The notes below the pieces were generated by a model that did not search any database, had not been told where the DNA came from, and saw only the letters and a list, made by a program, of their open reading frames with translations. The position numbers and the translations under genes are program-made. 64,000 bases of DNA, taken from contig JAIBCB010000004.1 of the NCBI GenBank assembly GCA_019694355.1, positions 186,001-250,000 on the forward strand, read 5' to 3'. The DNA comes from Pyrinomonadaceae bacterium. Lineage in GTDB: Bacteria; Acidobacteriota; Blastocatellia; Pyrinomonadales; Pyrinomonadaceae. This document shows, one piece after another, positions 1-7,806 of the stretch. How positions within the stretch are numbered: the first letter of the stretch is position 1; every line of letters begins with the position of its first letter.

Positions 1-348
1 GATCATGGCGGCCAGCCAGACAGGGCTGGTAAGAGAAGGATATTCTCGCGTATTGAAGTGATTCCTCCCAGAACAGTATGTTCCGAGTCCTACTTGGTCG
101 TTGGAAAATACGGGACTAGGGAAGAAGCCGAGAACATGGCGGCTTATCTGAAAACGCAGTTTTGTAGATTTCTTGTTTCGACGATATTGCTCACACAGAA
201 CATTACACGAGGTAAGTTTGCATTTGTGCCGCGTCTTTCAATGACGGTGCGATGGACGGACGCGAAATTGTTCCGCAAGTTCGGACTTGACGGCGAGGAG
301 ATCGACTTCGTCAATCAACTGATTAGGCCAATAGACTCAGAATCTTAA
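1..348 (+). CDS. C-terminal fragment of an Eco57I-like adenine DNA methylase (restriction-modification)
   Basis: The frame is open from base 1, so the gene starts upstream of the window and only its last ~115 residues are visible. The tail (PPRTVCSESYLVVGKYG, then TKTQ-like helix and NITRGKFAFVP, then WTDAKLFRKFGL and EIDFVNQLIRP) resembles the extreme C-terminus of Eco57I-type methylase or combined restriction-methylase subunits. The catalytic motifs would lie upstream and cannot be checked. Its position before two small proteins and a nuclease-helicase fusion supports a restriction-modification role: methylating adenine so that the partner nuclease spares self DNA. An internal ATG at 58 exists, but the preceding codons read through in frame without a stop. 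Assignment rests on family resemblance of the tail only. Confidence 0.6.
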   Translation, partial: DHGGQPDRAGKRRIFSRIEVIPPRTVCSESYLVVGKYGTREEAENMAAYLKTQFCRFLVSTILLTQNITRGKFAFVPRLSMTVRWTDAKLFRKFGLDGEEIDFVNQLIRPIDSES

Positions 349-372
349 ATTTGGAAGAGAAGGAGAGGATTG

Positions 373-747
373 ATGTATCGGGAAACATTTGGGACAAAGA
401 AACAAATTCAGTTTGAATCGCCTGAGGACTATTACGAATTCATCGGCTTTCTGGCCAAGGGAGATGGAACAACAAAGATAACGTGGGAACCGAACCACGA
501 ATCGGGAGCGTGGGGCGAAGAAGGGAGAGTTCATTTTTACATTGATCATCCAGCGGAACTGAAGGCTCATCTCTTGCATACCGCAGGTACTGGTACAGTC
601 ATCTCACGGGTCAATTGTAATGAGTTCGTCGAGAATATAGTTACGAACCACAGCTTTGAGCCTGACGACACCCAGGACTCAACGGCAATACGGAAAACAA
701 TTCCGAACAAATATTTGGATGACTTCGATCGCGGGCTGGCTATCTAA
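373..747 (+). CDS. Uncharacterised 124-aa protein of the R-M locus
   Basis: I do not recognise a family. The protein is acidic and soluble, with no signal peptide or membrane segment. An N-terminal stretch (QIQFESPEDYYEFIGFLAKG) and a beta-rich middle are visible. A good ribosome site (AGGAGAGG, 361-368) precedes ATG 373; a TTG directly before it could also serve. The gene starts 24 bases after the methylase stop and ends 9 bases before the next gene, so it is probably translated in the same operon. By position it could be an accessory or specificity subunit of the methylase-helicase system. That is inference from context only. Confidence 0.6.
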   Translation: MYRETFGTKKQIQFESPEDYYEFIGFLAKGDGTTKITWEPNHESGAWGEEGRVHFYIDHPAELKAHLLHTAGTGTVISRVNCNEFVENIVTNHSFEPDDTQDSTAIRKTIPNKYLDDFDRGLAI

Positions 748-756
748 GGTTGAGAT

Positions 757-1122
757 ATGACAAAACGCGAAGTAGAAAAAGCATTAAAAGAAATCGTTCA
801 CAATTCCGGACTTGAAATCGGAGAGGTGCGGCGCATTTTTTGGAAGGTTGTTGTTGATTTCGAAAAAGAAACCGGCTGGGATGAACGCAACAAGGGGCAG
901 GCGTGGACAGATGCGGAACTGCGAGTCGTCCTGTCGGACGCGCCGACTCAGGAGAACTGCGTGAAACACGCCCAAGCCTTCGGACGCGGTTACGGCTCTA
1001 TCGAACAAATATATCGCTGGGCGGCGACCGACAGCGTAACGATCAAAGCAAAGGGCCGCGATACTGATTCGTTCACACAGCAAATAAAACGCGTCGCAAA
1101 AGAACTTGGCTGGCGGGCGTGA
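757..1122 (+). CDS. Small protein with a SANT/HTH-like segment in the R-M locus
   Basis: 121 residues. The N-terminal half is charged and helical (TKREVEKALKEIVHNSG). Residues ~48-90 have the pattern AWTDAELRVVL ... PTQENC ... FGRGYGSIEQIYRWA, which resembles Myb/SANT-like or HTH modules of the kind 'W-t-x-x-E-L ... g-R-s-x-g-a-I'. This suggests DNA binding, but the match is by eye and weak. It sits in the same orientation 9 bases after the previous gene and 9 bases before the decayed GIY-YIG frame, as expected of an operon member. Plausible roles are a target-recognition or control protein for the adjacent methylase and nuclease-helicase; no catalytic motif is seen. Confidence 0.6.
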   Translation: MTKREVEKALKEIVHNSGLEIGEVRRIFWKVVVDFEKETGWDERNKGQAWTDAELRVVLSDAPTQENCVKHAQAFGRGYGSIEQIYRWAATDSVTIKAKGRDTDSFTQQIKRVAKELGWRA

Positions 1123-1131
1123 CCGTAATAG

Positions 1132-1333
1132 ATGAAACCTGACTTTTTCCCTACAAAATCTGAAGCAACTCCAACGATCTACGCGTATTCTCACAGCCCA
1201 TCAGAATTATGTCGGCCTTCGAAAGGTTGGCTATACAACGGGCGATGCAAAAAAGCGCGTTGCGTAGCAATATATGACAAAGCGGCCGGGCATGAAATTC
1301 AATGGCAAACCGTTGCAGGTCGTAAGGCTTTGA
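1132..1333 (+). pseudogene. Decayed duplicate of the GIY-YIG domain start of the downstream helicase gene
   Basis: The first ~20 codons (MKPDFFPTKSEATPTIYAYS) match the start of the gene at 2236 (MKFFPAKPEAKPMIYAYS). A single extra base near 1197-1199 shifts the frame; the frame after it reads HQNYVGLRKVGYTTGDAKKR, then a TAG at 1265, then QYMTKRPGMKFNGKPL and a second stop at 1331. The intact copy reads HQDYTGLLKVGYTGTGDVRK followed by QYPTKRPGG at the same places. So this is a frameshifted, stop-interrupted relic of a MUG113/T5orf172-type GIY-YIG nuclease domain with no helicase part left. The DNA of the two copies is clearly diverged, so it is either an old duplication or the remnant of a second allele. 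Confidence 0.8.
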
Positions 1334-1382
1334 AATTGAGTTGTTCGGGTTTTCCGAATAACTGCCGTTAACAAGAAAGAAT

Positions 1383-2189
1383 ATGGCAAAACGAACCTTG
1401 ATGGTAAATGGGATAGAGATAAACGTCACCAGTGTTAACGACGAAGACTTTATTTCGCTTACCGATATGCTCAAAGCTAAAGACGGTGAGTTTTTTATCT
1501 CCGATTGGCTTCGCAACCGAAACACCGTCGAGTATCTTGGAATTTGGGAGAGCATTCATAACCCGGATTTTAATTATGGCGAATTCGCCGTAATTAAGAG
1601 TCAGGCCGGCCTGAACAGCTATAAGATCAGTGTCAAAGAATGGGTAGAAAGAACTCGTGCTGTAGGCATAAAGGCAACCGCCGGACGCTACGGCGGAACC
1701 TATGCCCACAAGGATATTGCCTTTGAATTCGGAATGTGGATATCTGCCGAATTCAAGATTTACCTTATAAAAGAATTTCAACGCCTTAAGGAACAAGAAC
1801 AGAAACAGCTAGGATGGGATGTAAAACGGAACCTTGCCGCTATCAACTACAGAATTCACACGGACGCAATAAAACAAATACTCGTCCCTGCTGCACTCAC
1901 CAGGAAACAAATCTCTTTTATTTACGCAAATGAAGCCGATGTTCTGAATATGGCGCTTTTCGGCATGACCGCAAAGGATTGGCGCGATAAGAACCCGGGC
2001 AAGACCGGCAATATCCGCGACTATGCATCAATAGAGCAGTTGATATGCCTCTCGAACCTCGAAAGCCTGAATGCGATGCTCATCAACGACTGCGTTTCTC
2101 AAGCAGAGCGGCTGACGAAGCTTAACAAGATCGCGATCGGGCAAATGCGGATTCTGGCTGATCATTCGACTGTTAAACGGCTCAAGTAA
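1383..2189 (+). CDS. KilA-N domain protein
   Basis: 268 residues. Residues ~1-130 carry the KilA-N fold pattern: a short beta N-terminus (VNGIEINVTSVNDEDFISLT), DMLKAKDGEFFISDWLRNRN, then the signature ATAGRYGGTYAHKDIAFEFG followed by MWISAEFKIYLIKEFQRLKE. The KilA-N module is a DNA-binding domain found in phage and large DNA virus proteins and in bacterial genomic islands. The C-terminal ~130 residues (after the coiled segment KEQEQKQ) are helical, as in the bacterial chromosomal versions of this family. The gene lies between the decayed and intact copies of the GIY-YIG start, and only a weak ribosome site (AAGAAAGA) precedes ATG 1383. It may be a regulator or a mobile cargo gene of the defence locus; its function is not known. 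Confidence 0.85.
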   Translation: MAKRTLMVNGIEINVTSVNDEDFISLTDMLKAKDGEFFISDWLRNRNTVEYLGIWESIHNPDFNYGEFAVIKSQAGLNSYKISVKEWVERTRAVGIKATAGRYGGTYAHKDIAFEFGMWISAEFKIYLIKEFQRLKEQEQKQLGWDVKRNLAAINYRIHTDAIKQILVPAALTRKQISFIYANEADVLNMALFGMTAKDWRDKNPGKTGNIRDYASIEQLICLSNLESLNAMLINDCVSQAERLTKLNKIAIGQMRILADHSTVKRLK

Positions 2190-2235
2190 TTGTGGGACGC
2201 ACCGCTGACAAGTTGTCCACCACTGAAAAAAAAGG

Positions 2236-4728
2236 ATGAAATTCTTCCCCGCAAAACCTGAAGCAAAACCGATGATCTACGCGTATTCCGATAGTCATCA
2301 GGATTATACGGGTCTTTTAAAGGTCGGGTATACAGGAACGGGCGATGTGCGAAAGCGCGTTGCCGACCAATATCCGACAAAGCGGCCGGGCGGTGCTCCG
2401 TATAAGATCCATTTTGAAGAATCCGCGATGCGGAAAGACGGGACTTCATTTATCGATCGCGATGTTCACCGCTATTTGAGAAAGAAAGGATTCAGAAATC
2501 CGGACGGCGAATGGTTTGAATGTACGGTCAAGGATATTCAAGCCGCCGTCATTGCCCTGCAGACAAACCAACTGAACGAAGAAAGCCGAACGCAAACCTT
2601 TGGGATGCGCCCCGAGCAACGCGAAGCGGTCGAAAAGGCTGTCGATTACTTTGAAAGCTACAAAAAGGAGAACGGCAAGGTCCCGCATTTCCTCTGGAAC
2701 GCAAAAATGCGATTCGGCAAAACATTTGCCGCCTATCAGCTTGCATTGAAGATGGGCTGGAAAAAGGTTTTGGTCCTAACGTTCAAACCGGCGGTTCAAA
2801 GCGCCTGGGAAGAAGACCTGCGATCTCACGTCGATTTCGAAGGCTGGCAGTTCATCTCCCGCGGCGGACTGACGTTTGAAGAAGCGAACAAAAAGAAACC
2901 ATTCGTTTGTTTCGGCTCCTTTCAGGATTTTCTGGGCAAAACAAGAGAAGGCGCGATCAAGCCTAAGAATGAATGGGTTCATACCACAAACTGGGACTGC
3001 GTAATTTTTGACGAGTACCATTTCGGAGCCTGGCGTGAAGGCGCAAAAGGATTGTTTGCTTCGGACGAACAGGAAGAAGGCGAGGTCGAGGCCGAATACA
3101 AAGACGGCCAGGAGTACGTTGACGAAGACCTCCTGCCGATAACTACCGATCATTATTTATATCTTTCCGGTACGCCGTTTCGTGCCATCGGCACAGGTGA
3201 ATTCATCGAAGAGCAGATATACAACTGGACATATTCCGACGAACAGCGGGCAAAGACAAATTGGACGGGAGCGGATAATCCCTATCTCGCTCTTCCGCGA
3301 ATGGTTTTGATGACCTATCAACTGCCCGACTCAATTATTGAGATAGCAAAGGGCGGTGAATTTGATGAGTTTGACCTGAATACATTCTTTTCCGCGACCG
3401 GAACAGGCGACGAAGCGAAATTTAAGTTTGAAAGCGAGGTCCAAAGCTGGCTCGACCTGATTCGCGGTCAATATATGCCAACGTCAGTCGATAATCTAAA
3501 GCTCGGCGCAAAAAAACCGCCCTTGCCATATCGGGACGGCAACCTGAAAGAAGCCCTGAATCATACAATTTGGTTCCTGCCAAATGTTGCTTCGTGTTGG
3601 GCGATGAAGAACCTGTTAGAAAAACGGCAAAATCTTTTCTATCACGATTACACCGTAAACGTTGCGGCCGGCAGTTCCGCCGGGATAGGACTGGCCGCTC
3701 TCGGCCCGGTACTCGAATCAATGCACAAACCGCTCGAAAGCAAGACGATAACGCTGACGTGCGGAAAATTGACCACCGGAGTTACCGTCAGGCCGTGGAC
3801 GGGCATCTTTATGCTTCGCAGCACATCCAGCCCGGAGACTTATTTTCAGGCTGCATTTCGAGTCCAATCGCCATGGACAGTCAAAAATCCTGACGGAAAC
3901 TCTCCGAACAAAGAAGAAGTCATCAAGCAGGAATGCTACGTCTTTGATTTCGCTCCGGACCGCGCTCTGAGACAGATCGCGGACTATAGCTGCAAGCTGG
4001 ATGTTGAAGAAACAAATCCTGAGACGAAAGTGTCGGAGTTTATTCAATTTCTGCCTGTCCTGGCGTATGACGGGAGTTCGATGAAACAGATCGATGCCGC
4101 CGCGATCCTCGATTGGGCAATGAGCGGAACCTCCGCAACATTGTTGGCCAAACGTTGGGAAAGCGCACTGCTCGTCAATGTAGATAACGGAACGCTCGCG
4201 AAACTGATGGGCAATGATGAGGCAATGCGTGCGTTGATGAGCATCGAGGGCTTCCGAAGCTTGAATCAGGATATTGAAACGATCATCAATAAATCAGACG
4301 CGATCAAGAAAGCCAAGACAAAGGCTGCTGAAGAGGAACTCTCAAAGAAAGAAAAGAAACAGCTTTCCGACGACGAAAAGGAATTCAAGAGCAAACGTAG
4401 GGAAATTCAGGAAAAGCTTATAAAATTTGCAACCCGTATCCCAGTCTTTATGTATCTCACCGATTATCGAGAATACAGTCTGAAAGATGTGATAACTCAA
4501 CTCGAACCCGGTTTATTTAAAAGAGTAACCGGGCTGGATGTAAAGGACTTTGAATTGCTCGTCAGTCTGAATGTCTTTAACAGTTCATTGATGAATGACG
4601 CCGTTTACAAGTTTAAGCGCTACGAGGACTCGAGCCTGTCCTACGCGGGTATTGCGAAGCATGCAGGACTAAAGATAGGATTGTACGATACCGTTATCGA
4701 GGGAGCCGAATTCGAGCGTTACTCGTAA
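2236..4728 (+). CDS. GIY-YIG nuclease-superfamily 2 helicase fusion (restriction-type)
   Basis: 830 residues. Residues 1-105 form a MUG113/T5orf172-like GIY-YIG nuclease: IYAYS (14-18), LKVGYT (28-33), basic DVRKR (37-41), E61 in HFEESAMR, and GEWFEC (91-96). A ResIII-type helicase follows: Walker A in AKMRFGKT (156-163), DEAH-type motif II as DEYH (259-262), motif III as SGTPFR (311-316), and a C-terminal RecA-like lobe with TCGKLTTGVTVRPW and an arginine in QAAFRVQSPW. A lysine/glutamate-rich coiled stretch lies near residues 690-720. An ATP-driven translocase with a nuclease at its N-terminus is what a restriction subunit needs, and an Eco57I-like methylase lies upstream. The start follows AAAAAAGG and aligns with the decayed copy. 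Target and cofactor needs are unknown. Confidence 0.8.
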   Translation: MKFFPAKPEAKPMIYAYSDSHQDYTGLLKVGYTGTGDVRKRVADQYPTKRPGGAPYKIHFEESAMRKDGTSFIDRDVHRYLRKKGFRNPDGEWFECTVKDIQAAVIALQTNQLNEESRTQTFGMRPEQREAVEKAVDYFESYKKENGKVPHFLWNAKMRFGKTFAAYQLALKMGWKKVLVLTFKPAVQSAWEEDLRSHVDFEGWQFISRGGLTFEEANKKKPFVCFGSFQDFLGKTREGAIKPKNEWVHTTNWDCVIFDEYHFGAWREGAKGLFASDEQEEGEVEAEYKDGQEYVDEDLLPITTDHYLYLSGTPFRAIGTGEFIEEQIYNWTYSDEQRAKTNWTGADNPYLALPRMVLMTYQLPDSIIEIAKGGEFDEFDLNTFFSATGTGDEAKFKFESEVQSWLDLIRGQYMPTSVDNLKLGAKKPPLPYRDGNLKEALNHTIWFLPNVASCWAMKNLLEKRQNLFYHDYTVNVAAGSSAGIGLAALGPVLESMHKPLESKTITLTCGKLTTGVTVRPWTGIFMLRSTSSPETYFQAAFRVQSPWTVKNPDGNSPNKEEVIKQECYVFDFAPDRALRQIADYSCKLDVEETNPETKVSEFIQFLPVLAYDGSSMKQIDAAAILDWAMSGTSATLLAKRWESALLVNVDNGTLAKLMGNDEAMRALMSIEGFRSLNQDIETIINKSDAIKKAKTKAAEEELSKKEKKQLSDDEKEFKSKRREIQEKLIKFATRIPVFMYLTDYREYSLKDVITQLEPGLFKRVTGLDVKDFELLVSLNVFNSSLMNDAVYKFKRYEDSSLSYAGIAKHAGLKIGLYDTVIEGAEFERYS

Positions 4729-4767
4729 TTGAATGCGGGTCAAGCGGCCGCTGTTTGTGCCTGAGTT

Positions 4768-4797
4768 TTTCCACTTCCAGCAATACACGCGTATAAT
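4768..4797 (+). promoter_or_regulatory. Candidate sigma-70 promoter of cysS
   Basis: A consensus -10 TATAAT lies at 4792-4797, 29 bases before the cysS start, with a weak -35 (TTTCCA, 4768-4773) at 18-base spacing. It lies directly after the restriction locus, which fits a transcription boundary there. Confidence 0.45.
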
Positions 4798-4825
4798 TCT
4801 CATGTAGGGTCGCAGTGTTGTATCT

Positions 4826-6217
4826 ATGCTGAAATTTCGCAATTCTTTGACCAACGAGATCGAGGAATTTGAGCCTCTTGGCAGCGAAGTGAAGATGTAC
4901 ACTTGCGGGCCGACCGTTTGGAATTTCGCACATATCGGCAACTTTCGCACCTTCATCTTCGGTGATGTCCTTCGCCGTTATCTGAAACACAAAGGCTACG
5001 AAGTTCGGCAGGTGATGAACTTGACCGACGTGAACGACCGCACGATCGCAGAGGCAGAGCGGCAAGGGATCACGCTTGACGAACTGACGCGCCATTTCGT
5101 CGAGGTCTTTTGGGAAGATATCGACGCGCTGAATTGCGAACGGCCGGAATACACGCCGCGTGCCACCGAGCATATTCCGCAGATCATTCGGCTGATCGAA
5201 CGGCTTATCGAGAACGGACACGCTTACGAATCCAACGGCTCTGTCTATTATCGCATCGCATCTTTCCCGGAATACGGCAGGCTCTCACGCTTGACCGTTG
5301 GTTCGCCCTTCGATTGCGAGCGAATGGACGCCGACCGTTACAGGAAAGTGAACGCCTGCGATTTCGTGCTGTGGAAAGCTGTACGCGAGGACGAACCTGT
5401 CGGCTGGGACGCTCCATTCGGCCGCGGCCGTCCGGGCTGGCACATCGAATGTTCCGCGATGGCGATGGAGTTCCTGGGCGAGACGTTCGACATACACGTC
5501 GGCGGCGTCGATCTGAAGTTTCCGCATCATGAGAATGAGATCGCGCAATCGGAAGGTGCGACCGGCAAACCATTCGTCAAATATTGGCTCCACGGCGAGG
5601 TACTGAACGTCGATGACGAACGAATGTCAAAGACCTCGAACAACGTCCTCACGCTTCGCGATATTACAAAGCTCGATGTGAGTCCGCTCGCGGTCCGTTA
5701 TCTTCTGCTCTCTGTTCCCTTCGACAAGCCGCTCAATTTCACGCCCGAGAACCTGCACGGAGCTCAGGCAACGGTCAAGAAGCTGCACGACTTCTTTCGC
5801 CGCCTTCGTGACGAGCACTTGCCGGAAGGCGGGACGGCCGATTTTCACAGAACGGTCGATACCTTCACGTCGGACTTTGAAGCGGCGATGGATAACAACT
5901 TGAACACGGCGGCCGCTCTCGCCGCACTCCATTCGCTGATACGCGAGGTCAACATTTCGCTTTCCAACAACACTTTGCGAAGCGAAGATCGCCGCGAAGT
6001 GTTCAAGGCTCTCGAAGGGTTCGATGCTGTGTTGGGGATCTTTTGCCGAGCTGAAAAGGAATGGCTGCCCGCCGACATCGCAGCGCTTATCAAGCAGCGG
6101 AATGATGCCAGAAGATCACGGGATTTCGGCCGTTCGGACGAGATCCGCGATCTGCTTTGCGACCGCGGATTTGTCCTCGAAGATACACCTTTCGGCGTGC
6201 GCTGGAAGCGCAAATGA
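4826..6217 (+). CDS. cysS: Cysteinyl-tRNA synthetase
   Basis: Class I aminoacyl-tRNA synthetase that charges tRNA-Cys with cysteine using ATP. At 463 residues it is the normal length. The zinc ligand C27 in MYTCGPTVWNFAHIGN and the HIGH motif as HIGN (36-39) are visible, as are the other zinc ligands C209 (WHIECSAMA), H234 and E238 (FPHHENEIAQ). The KMSKS loop reads ERMSKT (265-270), a common conservative variant in this family. The C-terminal helical tRNA-binding part ends in GVRWKRK. It is a housekeeping gene and the first gene outside the restriction locus. It converges on argH with a 3-base gap between the two stop codons, so any terminator must lie inside the coding sequences. Confidence 0.97.
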   Translation: MLKFRNSLTNEIEEFEPLGSEVKMYTCGPTVWNFAHIGNFRTFIFGDVLRRYLKHKGYEVRQVMNLTDVNDRTIAEAERQGITLDELTRHFVEVFWEDIDALNCERPEYTPRATEHIPQIIRLIERLIENGHAYESNGSVYYRIASFPEYGRLSRLTVGSPFDCERMDADRYRKVNACDFVLWKAVREDEPVGWDAPFGRGRPGWHIECSAMAMEFLGETFDIHVGGVDLKFPHHENEIAQSEGATGKPFVKYWLHGEVLNVDDERMSKTSNNVLTLRDITKLDVSPLAVRYLLLSVPFDKPLNFTPENLHGAQATVKKLHDFFRRLRDEHLPEGGTADFHRTVDTFTSDFEAAMDNNLNTAAALAALHSLIREVNISLSNNTLRSEDRREVFKALEGFDAVLGIFCRAEKEWLPADIAALIKQRNDARRSRDFGRSDEIRDLLCDRGFVLEDTPFGVRWKRK

Positions 6218-6220
6218 AAC

Positions 6221-7708
6221 TCAGGCAGAAATAACGGACGCGACCTTCGCCTGTAAGGTCGAAGCGGCAGCGGCAAGATGCTGCGTTTTTGCGTCAAACC
6301 ACTTTTGATCCGCAGACTCTTTCTCTTTCTCGACCGACAATGCACGACGCGTTTCCTCCGGAGCCGTCCCGCCATAGATCGTGCGGATATTGACAAAATT
6401 CTCCGCTGAAAGCGCCGCGGTTATCTCGTCAGCCGACATCGAAAGTTCGCGTCCGAGGACCTCGTTTGCAGCCTTTTGCACGATCTCGGGCGAGAGTTCG
6501 TGCTTGCCCACTTCGAGGGCGGCTTTGACCGCCGTCCCGACGATCTTGTGCGAGATATGGAATGAAAGATCTTCGTGCCGGACGATCGAATCGGCCAACT
6601 CGGTCACCGTGATGAAATTTGCTTCGGCGCGATGACGCAGCGTATCGGTCTTGAAGGTCGCTGCCTTCAGGCTGTTAGCCAAAAGCGATACGGCGCGCGT
6701 CGCATCTCGGACCGCAGCAGCGACCAGCGGTTGGATGTCGTCTTCGGAATCGTTTATGTCGCCGAAAGGCGTGTTGTGGACAGCGGTGAGCACGCCAAGT
6801 GCCTGGCCGAGTCCCTTGCTCGCGATCGCACGAACGTGTTCGATCGCGACAGGATTTCGCTTCTGCGGCATTATTGATGAACCCTGCACATAACCGTCCG
6901 AGAGGACGATCACGTCGAATTCCTGCATCGCCATCAGGAGGAATTCCTGTGCGAACTTGCCGACGTTCACGAGTAGAGCACTTACCGCACCAAGCAGCTC
7001 TGTAAAATAATCGATCGAGGCGATCGAGGCGTAAGAATTAACTGTCGGAGCAGAAAACCCGAGCAGGTCCGCCGTGCGTTCGCGGCTGATCGGAAAGCCG
7101 GTCGTCGTGATCGCACACGCGCCCAGCGGACTGTAATTCATATTCTCGAACGCGCTCTGCAGCCTGCGGATATCGCGCCCGAGATTCTCGGCGATCGCGA
7201 GCAGAAAATGAGCGAGCGTCGATGGCTGTGCAGGCTGCGTATGCGTGTAAGCCGGAATGAGCGTTTCGTGGTGCTGTGAGGCAAGAGCAAGCATCACGCC
7301 GCGAAGAGCCATCGTCTCGTTGAGAAGTTTTAACGCGACCTTTCGCAGATGCAGGCGATAGATCGTAACGTCGATGTCGTTTCGGCTCCGGGCGGTGTGG
7401 AGCTTGCCGGCAACCTCTTTGTCTTCACAATTGGCCTTGATCTCCCGTTGGAGCAGGAAGAAAAGATCCTCGTAAGAGCCATCGTATTTTGCCGCACGGA
7501 TCGCGTCGAGGTCGAGTTTACTGAGCGCCGTAAGCAGCATTTTCAGCTCGGCCTCCGAGATGATCTCCTGCTCGGCAAGCATGATCGCGTGTGCATGATC
7601 GACGTCAATAAGCGCTTCGAGAAAGTAACTCTTGGCATCCTCAAAACAATCGGCCAGCACATTTTCGGTATAGCTTGGCGCAGGAAATTTCTCTTTTTCA
7701 ACTGACAC
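6221..7708 (-). CDS. argH: Argininosuccinate lyase
   Basis: Last step of arginine synthesis: argininosuccinate to arginine and fumarate. At 495 residues it is slightly longer than usual, mainly through a C-terminal extension (KESADQKWFDAKTQHLAAAA). The fumarase/ASL superfamily boxes are present: HTARSRND (104-111), TQPAQPST (158-165) and the signature GSSIMPQKRNP (276-286) with the catalytic serine loop. It starts with GTG at 7708, preceded by GGAGAG at suitable spacing. No other arg gene is nearby, so it appears to be a stand-alone gene. Confidence 0.96.
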   Translation of the reverse strand: MSVEKEKFPAPSYTENVLADCFEDAKSYFLEALIDVDHAHAIMLAEQEIISEAELKMLLTALSKLDLDAIRAAKYDGSYEDLFFLLQREIKANCEDKEVAGKLHTARSRNDIDVTIYRLHLRKVALKLLNETMALRGVMLALASQHHETLIPAYTHTQPAQPSTLAHFLLAIAENLGRDIRRLQSAFENMNYSPLGACAITTTGFPISRERTADLLGFSAPTVNSYASIASIDYFTELLGAVSALLVNVGKFAQEFLLMAMQEFDVIVLSDGYVQGSSIMPQKRNPVAIEHVRAIASKGLGQALGVLTAVHNTPFGDINDSEDDIQPLVAAAVRDATRAVSLLANSLKAATFKTDTLRHRAEANFITVTELADSIVRHEDLSFHISHKIVGTAVKAALEVGKHELSPEIVQKAANEVLGRELSMSADEITAALSAENFVNIRTIYGGTAPEETRRALSVEKEKESADQKWFDAKTQHLAAAASTLQAKVASVISA

Positions 7709-7739
7709 TTTTTAGATCTCTCCGTTTCAATAAAGCAAT

Positions 7740-7781
7740 GGGCATCGTCAACCTCGAACGAGTTCGTGCCGAGCGATGCCC
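7740..7781 (-). terminator. Hairpin between PIG-L gene and argH
   Basis: A perfect 8-base inverted repeat, GGGCATCG (7740-7747) and CGATGCCC (7774-7781), encloses a smaller CTCGAACGAG hairpin. It lies downstream of the minus-strand PIG-L stop (7807) and upstream of argH, as expected for a terminator of the symporter/PIG-L transcript. A clear T run is lacking, so termination strength is uncertain. Confidence 0.5.
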
Positions 7782-7806
7782 GCAATCATAAAAGTTCTCG
7801 CCGAAT

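Noticed and set aside
1383..2189. Prophage remnant suggested by the KilA-N gene
   Set aside because: No integrase, structural or lysis genes nearby; KilA-N proteins also occur in defence islands.
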